DNA of 16,855 nucleotides. Origin: DASXIW01 sp036497785 (GTDB taxonomy: Bacteria; Pseudomonadota; Alphaproteobacteria; Acetobacterales; Acetobacteraceae). Location: positions 1 through 16,855 of the forward strand of contig DASXIW010000245.1 of assembly GCA_036497785.1 (NCBI GenBank). The letters run 5' to 3'. The notes under the pieces are model-generated. The model worked only from the letters and a program-made list of their open reading frames with translations, was not told where the DNA came from and did not search any database. Of this stretch, positions 7,879 to 15,060 are shown piece after piece; the first letter of the stretch is position 1, and each line of letters begins with the position of its first letter. The position numbers and the translations under genes are program-made.

Positions 7879-8455
7879 GAATGGCGGTGGCGGAGACGGC
7901 CTGCTGCGCGCAGGGCAGGAACAGCCATGCCGGCGGGGGCGATCCCGCCAGCACGGGTGCTTCATGCGCCGGCAGGCGTCTTTTGCGCAACAATTGCGCG
8001 GCCTGGCCGGCTAAAGCGCGATGGTTGTAAGTCGGTCGTGGCAGCACGGCAAAGGCGGTGGCATTGGCGATGCGGCGCCAATCCCGCCAGCGCGGGAACT
8101 GGACGAGATTATCCGCGCCCATCAGCCAGACGAAGTCGACCAGCGGAAACCGCCGGCGCAGAAGGCTCAGCGTGTCGAAGGTGTAACGGGTGCCCAGCCG
8201 GGTTTCGATGTCGGTGGCGACAATGCAGCGTCCGTCGGCGATGGCCTGGGCCGAGGCCAGGCGGGCGGCCGGCGTACCCATCCCGTTGGTGGGTTTGAGC
8301 GGGTTGCCGGGCGAGACCATGAGCCAGACCTGATGTAGCCGCAGCCGCCGCCGCGCAACCCGGGCGACATGCAAATGGCCTTCATGGGCGGGATTGAACG
8401 AGCCGCCCAGCAATCCCACGCGAATGCGCCGTCGATCACCGAAGGTGGGAATCAG
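7856..8455 (-). CDS. nadD: Nicotinate-nucleotide adenylyltransferase NadD
   Basis: Cytoplasmic enzyme of NAD biosynthesis that joins nicotinate mononucleotide and ATP to give deamido-NAD. The nucleotidyltransferase fold begins with RVGLLGGSFNPAHEGHLHVA, which carries the GSFNPxHxGH motif. VWLMVSPGNPLKP, FVWLMGADNLVQFPRW and the C-terminal VSATAIRAAV (the ISSTxIR motif) follow. No ATG is available near the fold start. CTG at 8455 overlaps the proA stop (CTGA) and is preceded by AGGTG 5 nt upstream, giving 199 aa beginning LIPTFGDRRRIRVGLLGG. GTG 8419 is the alternative but would cut into the first strand. Its 3' end lies under the proposed rsfS start. Confidence 0.93.
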   Translation of the reverse strand: MIPTFGDRRRIRVGLLGGSFNPAHEGHLHVARVARRRLRLHQVWLMVSPGNPLKPTNGMGTPAARLASAQAIADGRCIVATDIETRLGTRYTFDTLSLLRRRFPLVDFVWLMGADNLVQFPRWRDWRRIANATAFAVLPRPTYNHRALAGQAAQLLRKRRLPAHEAPVLAGSPPPAWLFLPCAQQAVSATAIRAAVSGV

Positions 8456-9735
8456 GGGCGCACCTGGCCGTTGCCGATGACGAGATAGCGGAAGCTGGTG
8501 AGCTGCTCCAGCCCCACGGGCCCGCGTGCGTGGATGCGGCCGGTGGCAATGCCGATCTCCGCCCCGAAGCCGAACTCGCCGCCGTCGCAGAACTGGGTTG
8601 AGGCGTTCCACAGGGCGACGGCGCTGTCTATCCCGCGCAGGAATTTTTCCGCCGTCGCGGCGTCCTCGGTGATGATGGCATCGGTGTGTTCGCTGCCGTG
8701 ATGGCGGATATGGGCGATGGCGTCGTCCACGCCGTCCACGACGGCGATGGACAGGATCGCGTCCAGCCATTCCGTGTCGAAATCGCCGGGTTGGGCGGCA
8801 GGAAGCTCGGGCAGGATGGCGCGGGCACGGGCATCGGCGCGAAAGCTGCAGCCGAGCGCCCGGAGATCGGCGACGATGGCGGGTAGTAAAGTGTGGGCGA
8901 TGCCGGCGTCGATCAGCAGCGTCTCGGTGGCACCGCAAACGCCGGGGCGGCGCATCTTGGCATTGGCGAGGATGCTGCGCGCCATGTCGGGGTTGGCGGC
9001 GGCGTGGACGTAGCTGTGATTGAGGCCCTCGGCATGGGAGAGCACGGGCACGCGCGCTTCCGCCTGGACACGGCGCACCAGGGATTTGCCGCCGCGCGGG
9101 ATGATGAGATCGACGGCGCCGGCGGCGGCCAGCATGGCGGCGACGAAGCTGCGATCGGTTGAGGGCGGGATCTGCACCGCATCCGCCGGCGCGCCGGCCA
9201 GGCGGAGGCCTTCAGTGATGGCGGCGTGAATGGCGCGGGCGGAGTGGAAACTGTCCGAACCGCCGCGCAGAATGACGGCGTTGCCGGATTTCAGGCACAG
9301 CCCGGCGGCGTCCGCCCCGACATTGGGGCGGCTTTCATAGATCATGCCGATGACACCGATCGGTGTCGCGATGCGGCGGAGGCGCAGGCCGTTCGGGCGC
9401 GTCCATTCGGCGAGGTTGCGCGCCAGCGGGTCGGGCAGTTCGGTCATGTCGACGAGCCCCTGGGCCATTGCTTCCACGCGGGCTTGGGAGAGGGCGAGCC
9501 GGTCGCGGAAGGCGGCGGTGCCGCCGGCGAGGTCGAACGCCGCGAGATCGGCCGCGTTGGCGGCGACGATGGCAGCAGTGTCGCGCCGCAGGGTCTTGGC
9601 AGCCTCGCGCAAGGCGGCGTTGCGGGCGGCTTCGTCCAGCCGGGCCAGGGCCGCGGAGGCGGCGCGGGCGGTGGTGGCGGCCTGGCGAACCCAGTCCGTG
9701 GCATTGCCGGCGATGGCGCTGTCGATCGTGTCCAT
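8452..9735 (-). CDS. proA: Glutamate-5-semialdehyde dehydrogenase (gamma-glutamyl phosphate reductase)
   Basis: Second enzyme of proline biosynthesis; reduces gamma-glutamyl phosphate with NADPH to glutamate semialdehyde. The 427-aa length is normal. Aldehyde dehydrogenase-superfamily landmarks: RIATPIGVIGMIYESRPNV at about 121-139, CLKSGNAVILRGGSDS at 147-162, DLIIPRGGKSLV near 209-220, and catalytic Cys267 in MRRPGVCGATETLL. HGSEHTDAIITED and the C-terminal GFGAEIGIATGRIHARGPVGLEQLTSFRY segment complete the family pattern. ATG 9735 lies 36 bp after the proB stop. The stop codon shares bases with the CTG proposed for nadD. ProB and ProA act consecutively, which explains the adjacency. Confidence 0.97.
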   Translation of the reverse strand: MDTIDSAIAGNATDWVRQAATTARAASAALARLDEAARNAALREAAKTLRRDTAAIVAANAADLAAFDLAGGTAAFRDRLALSQARVEAMAQGLVDMTELPDPLARNLAEWTRPNGLRLRRIATPIGVIGMIYESRPNVGADAAGLCLKSGNAVILRGGSDSFHSARAIHAAITEGLRLAGAPADAVQIPPSTDRSFVAAMLAAAGAVDLIIPRGGKSLVRRVQAEARVPVLSHAEGLNHSYVHAAANPDMARSILANAKMRRPGVCGATETLLIDAGIAHTLLPAIVADLRALGCSFRADARARAILPELPAAQPGDFDTEWLDAILSIAVVDGVDDAIAHIRHHGSEHTDAIITEDAATAEKFLRGIDSAVALWNASTQFCDGGEFGFGAEIGIATGRIHARGPVGLEQLTSFRYLVIGNGQVRP

Positions 9736-9771
9736 GTGCGTGTTTCCCGGAAATCGATCCTGGCGCGTCCG

Positions 9772-10890
9772 TTACAAAAGCACCAGATCGTCGCGATGGA
9801 TCAGTTCGTCGCGGCCACGCCAGCCGAGAATGGCTTCGATCTCCTCGCTGCGATGGCCGATGATCTGGGCGGCATCGGCACTGCCATAAGCCGATAGGCC
9901 GCGCCCCAGCTCCGTGCCGTCGGCGGCCCGTACGAGCACGGCATCACCACGGGCGAAGCTGCCGTCCAGGCCGCGCACGCCGGCGGGCAGCAGCGAGCGG
10001 CCCTGGGTGAGGGCGCGGGCGGCCCCGGCATCGACGGAGAAGGCCCCCTGTGGCTGCAGCGTGCCAAGAATCCAGCGCTTGCGGGCCGAACGGCCCTCGG
10101 CGGCGGGCAGGAACCAGGTGCAGCGGGCGCCATCCGCCAGGGCGCGCAGCGGCCGGTCGATATGACCCAGGGCGATGGCCATGGCGCAGCCGGCGCCGGT
10201 GGCGATGCGGGCGGCGACCAGCTTGGTGCGCATGCCGCCGCTGGAATAGCCGGGCGGAGGTTCGCCGCCCATCGCTTCGATTTCGGGGGTGATGGTCTCC
10301 ACCAGGCCGATATGGGTGGCGGATGGATCGCGATTCGGATCGGCCGTGTAGAGGCCGTCTATGTCCGACAGCAGCACGAGTTGGTCGGCCTGGACCATTT
10401 CGGCGACCCGGGCGGCCAGCCGGTCATTGTCGCCGAAGCGGATTTCGGCGGTGGCGACGCTGTCATTTTCGTTGATGACGGGGATGCAGCCGAAGCCGAG
10501 CAGGGTAGTGAGGGTGGCGCGGGCGTTGAGGTAGCGGCGCCGATCCTCGGTGTCGTCCAGTGTCAGCAGAAGCTGGGCGGCGGTGAGGGAGTGGGCCTGC
10601 AACGCCTCAGTCCAGGCCTGGGCGAGGCGAATTTGGCCGATGGCGGCGGCGGCCTGCTTTTCCTCTAGGCGCAGGGTTTTGCGGGTGAGCTTGAGGGTGC
10701 GGCGGGCGAGTGCAATGGCGCCGGAGCTGACCACGATGACATCGGTGCCGCGGGCGCGGAGGTCGGCGATGTCGGCAGCGACTCCGGCCAGCCAAGCCGT
10801 GCGGGGGGCGGCGCGGGGGCCATCCACGACCAGCGCGCTGCCGATCTTCACCACCAGTCGGCGGGCGGAGGTGAGGGTGAGCGGGATCAC
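9772..10890 (-). CDS. proB: Glutamate 5-kinase with C-terminal PUA domain
   Basis: First and feedback-controlled step of proline biosynthesis: ATP-dependent phosphorylation of glutamate. The amino-acid kinase domain occupies roughly residues 1-255 (RLVVKIGSALV, VIVVSSGAIALARR, CIPVINENDSVATAEIRFGDND, LVLLSDIDGLYTADP, SSGGMRTKLVAARIA). A PUA domain follows at about 275-360 (GAFSVDAGAARAL, SLLPAGVRGLDGSFARGDAVLV, GLSAYGSADA). The 372-aa length is normal for the two-domain form. Translation starts at GTG 10890, which forms a GTGA overlap with the obgE stop, so the two are probably translationally coupled. Confidence 0.97.
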   Translation of the reverse strand: MIPLTLTSARRLVVKIGSALVVDGPRAAPRTAWLAGVAADIADLRARGTDVIVVSSGAIALARRTLKLTRKTLRLEEKQAAAAIGQIRLAQAWTEALQAHSLTAAQLLLTLDDTEDRRRYLNARATLTTLLGFGCIPVINENDSVATAEIRFGDNDRLAARVAEMVQADQLVLLSDIDGLYTADPNRDPSATHIGLVETITPEIEAMGGEPPPGYSSGGMRTKLVAARIATGAGCAMAIALGHIDRPLRALADGARCTWFLPAAEGRSARKRWILGTLQPQGAFSVDAGAARALTQGRSLLPAGVRGLDGSFARGDAVLVRAADGTELGRGLSAYGSADAAQIIGHRSEEIEAILGWRGRDELIHRDDLVLL

Positions 10891-11888
10891 GCCTTGCGGG
10901 CCTGTTCGATCTCGTCCCAGAGCGCGCCCAGCACCTCCAGCAGGCCCGCGCGAGTGACGCCGGACATGACCAGGACCTTGCTGCCGGAGGCCTTGGCCAG
11001 CGCGGCGCGGCGGCTGATGATTTCACGCGGGGTCATGGCATCCGACTTGTTCAGGACAATGATCTCAGGCTTTTCGGCTAGGCCGCCGCCGTAGGATTCT
11101 AGCTCCCCGCGCACGGTGCGCCAGGCGCGGACGACGTTGCCGGCGGCGCCATCGATCAGGTGCAGCAGCACCGCGCAGCGTTCGACATGGCCGAGGAAGC
11201 GGTCGCCCAGCCCGGCGCCTTCATGCGCGCCGTCGATCAGCCCGGGGATGTCGGCGAGGACGAATTCCTGGGACATGGACAGGCGGATGACGCCGAGTTG
11301 GGGGTGCAGGGTGGTGAAGGGATAATCGGCGATCTTCGGCTTGGCGGCGGAGACAACGGATAAAAAAGTGGATTTTCCGGCATTTGGCAGACCGACCAGG
11401 CCGGCATCCGCGATCAGCTTTAGCCGCAGCCAGACCCAGCGTTCCTCGCCGGGCCAGCCCTTGTCCGCCCTGCGGGGCGCACGGTTGGTGGAGGTCTTGA
11501 AATTGGCGTTGCCGAAGCCTCCATCGCCGCCGCGCAGCAGGAGCACACGCTTGCCGGGCAGGTCGAGGTCCGCCAGCAAGGTCTCCTGGTCGTCGTCGAA
11601 GATTTGGGTGCCGACGGGGACCTTGATGACCACGTCCTCGGCGCCGGCGCCGGTTTTGTCGGAACCCGCGCCGTTGCCGCCCTTGCGGGCACGGAAATGC
11701 TGTGTGTAGCGGAAATCGATCAAAGTATTGAGGTTCTGTACAGCTTCGAACTCGATATGGCCGCCGCGGCCGCCATTGCCGCCGTCCGGGCCGCCGAATT
11801 CGATGAAGCGCTCGCGGCGGAAGGCGATGACGCCGTCGCCCCCGTCACCGGAGCGGCAGTAGATTTTCGCCTGGTCGAGGAACTTCAT
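10887..11888 (-). CDS. obgE: Obg-family GTPase ObgE/CgtA
   Basis: Ribosome-associated GTPase involved in 50S assembly and the stringent response. The glycine-rich Obg fold is at residues 1-158 (SGDGGDGVIAFRRERFIEFGGPDGGNGGRGG, RGGDGGFGNANFKTSTNRAP). The G domain follows: G1 GLPNAGKS at 166-173, YPFTTLHPQLG (switch I region), G3 DIPGLIDGAHEGAGLG from 213, G4 NKSD at 280-283, and G5-like SGVTRAG. At 333 aa it lacks a long acidic C-terminal tail, as is common in alphaproteobacteria. The start is ATG 11888. It follows rpmA after about 80 bp that contain a strong hairpin, so its expression may partly be separated from the two ribosomal protein genes. Confidence 0.97.
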   Translation of the reverse strand: MKFLDQAKIYCRSGDGGDGVIAFRRERFIEFGGPDGGNGGRGGHIEFEAVQNLNTLIDFRYTQHFRARKGGNGAGSDKTGAGAEDVVIKVPVGTQIFDDDQETLLADLDLPGKRVLLLRGGDGGFGNANFKTSTNRAPRRADKGWPGEERWVWLRLKLIADAGLVGLPNAGKSTFLSVVSAAKPKIADYPFTTLHPQLGVIRLSMSQEFVLADIPGLIDGAHEGAGLGDRFLGHVERCAVLLHLIDGAAGNVVRAWRTVRGELESYGGGLAEKPEIIVLNKSDAMTPREIISRRAALAKASGSKVLVMSGVTRAGLLEVLGALWDEIEQARKA

Positions 11889-11910
11889 TCTTGGATGCCG
11901 GAAATGACAA

Positions 11911-11936
11911 CGGGGGCCGGCTTGCGCCGACCCCCG
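11911..11936 (-). terminator. Strong GC hairpin between rpmA and obgE (possible partial terminator)
   Basis: The arms CGGGGG (11911-11916) and CCCCCG (11931-11936) extend inward, after one mismatch, into CGGC (11918-11921) and GCCG (11926-11929) around a 4-nt loop. On the minus strand it lies about 30 nt after the rpmA stop and 23 nt before the obgE start. The downstream tract is only weakly T-rich, so it may act as an attenuator or mRNA-processing site rather than a full terminator. Confidence 0.55.
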
Positions 11937-11966
11937 TGACGGAAAAGCGAATGGGGCGCGGCGCGC

Positions 11967-12236
11967 TTACTCGGCGGCAAGCGGCAGCGGGTTGACGGAC
12001 ACCTGCATGCGGTCTTCGGCGCGACGCTCGAACTTCACGTGGCCGTCGATCAGGGCGAAGATGGTGTGGTCCTTGCCAAGGCCGACATTGCGGCCCGGCT
12101 TCACCTTCGTGCCGCGCTGGCGGATGATGATGTTGCCGGCGACCACGGATTCGCCACCGAACTTCTTGACGCCGAGGCGGCGGCCTTCGGTATCGCGACC
12201 GTTGCGCGACGAACCGCCAGCTTTTTTATGGGCCAT
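11967..12236 (-). CDS. rpmA: 50S ribosomal protein L27
   Basis: Large-subunit protein whose N-terminal tail reaches toward the peptidyl transferase centre. The 89-aa product begins MAHKKAGGSSRNGRDTEGRR and contains the family block GGESVVAGNIIIRQRGTKVKPG, then GLGKDHTIFALIDGHVKFE. There is no cleavable N-terminal leader of the Firmicutes kind. It lies 12 bp after rplU, and the two are expected to be cotranscribed from the promoter upstream of rplU. Confidence 0.98.
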   Translation of the reverse strand: MAHKKAGGSSRNGRDTEGRRLGVKKFGGESVVAGNIIIRQRGTKVKPGRNVGLGKDHTIFALIDGHVKFERRAEDRMQVSVNPLPLAAE

Positions 12237-12248
12237 GAGGGGTGCTCC

Positions 12249-12563
12249 TTACGCAGCGCTGATGGCGGACACGCGCAGCACGGTGACGTGCTGGCGATGG
12301 CCATTCTTGCGGCGGCTGTTCTGCCGGCGGCGCTTCTTGAAGATGACGATCTTGTCCAGGCGGTCCTGGGCGATGACGGTGGCGGTGACGCTGGCGCCGG
12401 CCACGACCGGGGCGCCCAACGTCAGGTTGCCTTCGCTGCCGACGGCCAGCACATCCGTGAACGTGACGGTGCTGCCAGCCTCAGCCTCCAGCTTCTCCAC
12501 CTTTAGCACGGCGTCCTGCGTCACCCGGTACTGTTTCCCGCCGGTGCGGATCACTGCGAACAT
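12249..12563 (-). CDS. rplU: 50S ribosomal protein L21
   Basis: 23S rRNA-binding protein of the large subunit. The 104-aa product shows the family start MFAVIRTGGKQYRVTQDAVLKVEKL and the basic RNA-binding stretch FKKRRRQNSRRKNGHRQH before the end. It is the first gene of the rplU-rpmA-obgE-proBA-nadD-rsfS-rlmH run. The leader of about 95 nt between the predicted transcription start and ATG 12563 is GC-rich, with an AT-rich island near 12615-12628 flanked by GCCGG/CCGGC arms. Confidence 0.98.
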   Translation of the reverse strand: MFAVIRTGGKQYRVTQDAVLKVEKLEAEAGSTVTFTDVLAVGSEGNLTLGAPVVAGASVTATVIAQDRLDKIVIFKKRRRQNSRRKNGHRQHVTVLRVSAISAA

Positions 12564-12666
12564 CGGTCTTGCATCCTGCTACGCGGCCGGACCCGCCGCG
12601 TGACGGAGGCCGGACAATATAATAACGCCGGCGGCCAGGGAGGCCCTGCCACCGGGGGAGCGCGCT

Positions 12667-13944
<1,278 letters not shown>

Positions 13945-14249
13945 GCCGCTGCCAAAGCCCCGAATTATTGCTTCAGCAGACTCTCACGGATTAGGATTTT
14001 GACAAGCAAAATGAACTGGGTTGGCTCGATCTGAGGTCCCATCATCGCTCCGATGACGAGACCGACCGAGCATCTCACAGATCATCTGATTACGAATTTC
14101 CCCATCACGAGGCCGTTCAGCAAAAATTGAGGAAACTCAACAAGTTCGTTATGCGCGGAGTCTGCCGGTCCCGACTCCTTGAGTTCTCGATGGTCACAGA
14201 AAGAGGTGTCGGCTTCGACACTAGGTGTCGATGGCTGGCGGGAGACCGG
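13945..14249. other. Gene-free stretch between integrase and recombinase remnant
   Basis: No convincing coding region on either strand, although the open tail of the recombinase remnant extends to 14117. It must hold any integrase promoter, but I see no convincing -35/-10 pair. The only notable structure is the palindrome at 14215-14231 with a third copy of its GTGTCG core at about 14206. Confidence 0.5.
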
Positions 14250-14440
14250 AAAGCATCGCTTCCACCGATCCCCTGCCCGCCGCTGATCCCCTCATCGCGA
14301 TGCACGGCCACGATGCTCCAACCGAGCCGGGCGGCGGCTTCTTGTAACGGTTGAAGTTGGTTCTCGACGGTCTGCCCCTTATCGGCGGTCGAGACCCGGA
14401 CATAGAGGGCGGCGCGTTTGGTGGGGATGATATTGCTCAT
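14117..14440 (-). pseudogene. Serine recombinase, truncated N-terminal remnant
   Basis: The first ~57 residues match the N-terminus of serine recombinases: RAALYVRVSTADKG with putative nucleophile S17, then ENQLQPLQEAAARLGW, VAVHRDEGISGGQG. Similarity then stops, and the remaining ~50 residues look unrelated until the stop at 14117. The rest of the catalytic domain and any DNA-binding domain are absent. The ATG at 14440 forms an ATGA overlap with the end of the upstream minus-strand open frame (…FYEKFYESLFG), suggesting that an ancestral two-gene unit was once translationally coupled here. Confidence 0.75.
14215..14231. repeat. 17-bp perfect palindrome next to recombinase remnant
   Basis: TCGACAC (14215-14221) and GTGTCGA (14225-14231) separated by TAG. 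A further GTGTCG occurs a few bases to the left (about 14206-14211). Such arms could be a regulator- or recombinase-binding site, or a relic of one. Confidence 0.6.
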
Positions 14441-14450
14441 CCGAACAGAC

Positions 14451-14474
14451 TCTCATAGAACTTCTCATAGAACT
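14451..14474. repeat. 12-bp perfect tandem repeat
   Basis: TCTCATAGAACT occurs twice in direct succession (14451-14462 and 14463-14474), immediately upstream of the ATG of the recombinase remnant at 14440. On the minus strand it encodes the repeated FYE(K/S) at the end of the preceding open frame. Confidence 0.75.
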
Positions 14475-14644
14475 CCGATCTGTCAACGAAAACGGATGGT
14501 TCCAGATACACCCGAAGCGCGGTCAGGAATGGCGGAAGTCCGTGGGTTCGGGATGGGCCGGAACGAGGGGGATTTGTGAACAGGGACGGCAGGCCGACGG
14601 GATCGGCAGGTTGATACGGAAACCTCTGATGGGTTTTCTTCGTC

Positions 14645-14911
14645 CAAGGCGATCTCACGATGTTGCAGCCGCTCGGCGCTCTCGATCCGGTGCCGGAGTG
14701 AGCGCCCGATCCGGTCCAACCGCCAGCAAACGATGGTCTAACCGTTCCGGACGCTCTCCAACAGCTTGGCGAGTTCCGTCCGATCCGCACGGGCACCGCT
14801 GCCGGTCTCGATGAATATGCGCTCGCATCCGGCCCGTCGGAGTGCATCGAGTTGAAGATCATCGTTCTGGGATACGTCGGACTCAATGGCCACCCTGCCC
14901 AAGCTGACCAT
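14645..14911 (-). pseudogene. Serine resolvase/invertase, broken N-terminal domain
   Basis: Resolvase-type catalytic domain beginning at ATG 14911 (MVSLGRVAIESDVSQNDD). LQLDALRRAGCERIF, TGSGARADRTELAKLLESVRNG and, after an in-frame TAG at 14740-14738, TIVCWRLDRIGRSLRHRIESAERLQHREIA match the resolvase/invertase family. The usual YARVST motif is altered (VAIESD), although a Ser is retained at S11. The conserved sequence ends near 14645 and no C-terminal DNA-binding helix-turn-helix follows; the open frame beyond is unrelated. Because of the stop codon, the altered motif and the truncation, it is not expected to be active. Its first bases are repeated in inverted orientation at the right edge of the window. 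Confidence 0.82.
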
Positions 14912-14938
14912 CCTGACGAGATCATCGTCGGGGGGGTA
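14886..14938 (-). repeat. Inverted repeat, left copy (53 bp)
   Basis: A perfect reverse complement of 16803-16855. It covers the start codon and first nine codons of the broken resolvase plus 27 bp upstream, including a run of 7 G. Identity ends sharply at 14938/16803; in the other direction the right copy is cut by the window edge, so the true length may be greater. Confidence 0.95.
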
Positions 14939-15040
14939 TAGCGAGCCAAACGGAGCCGCCAGTTGGCGGAATGTCGTCCGGTATCACTCCTGCGTCATCC
15001 GCTTCAGCGGCAGATAATCGAGGGTGAGGCGTTCCAGTAT
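14936..15040 (-). pseudogene. Fragment of a second tyrosine integrase
   Basis: Reading on the minus strand from 15040: ILERLTLDYLPLKRMTQE, an in-frame TGA (14986-14984), then YRTTFRQLAAPFGSLY. This aligns with residues 65-97 of the intact integrase (DYMPSLKPRTQERYRTTFRQLAATFGDLY), one residue shorter. The DNA is also clearly similar, for example around 13681-13750. It is a decayed piece of the core-binding domain of a paralogous integrase, lying directly against the broken resolvase on one side and the transposase on the other. Confidence 0.8.
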
Positions 15041-15060
15041 CCGATGTCAACGCCCCGTCA

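Noticed and set aside
7294..8298. 334-aa plus-strand frame opposite rsfS and nadD
   Set aside because: Shadow of the two minus-strand genes in GC-rich DNA; no recognisable domain.
14437..14949. 170-aa minus-strand open frame as a real protein
   Set aside because: It runs across the resolvase remnant in a different frame, so most of it is a shadow; only its last ~25 codons, with the ATGA junction, may be a relic of a gene.
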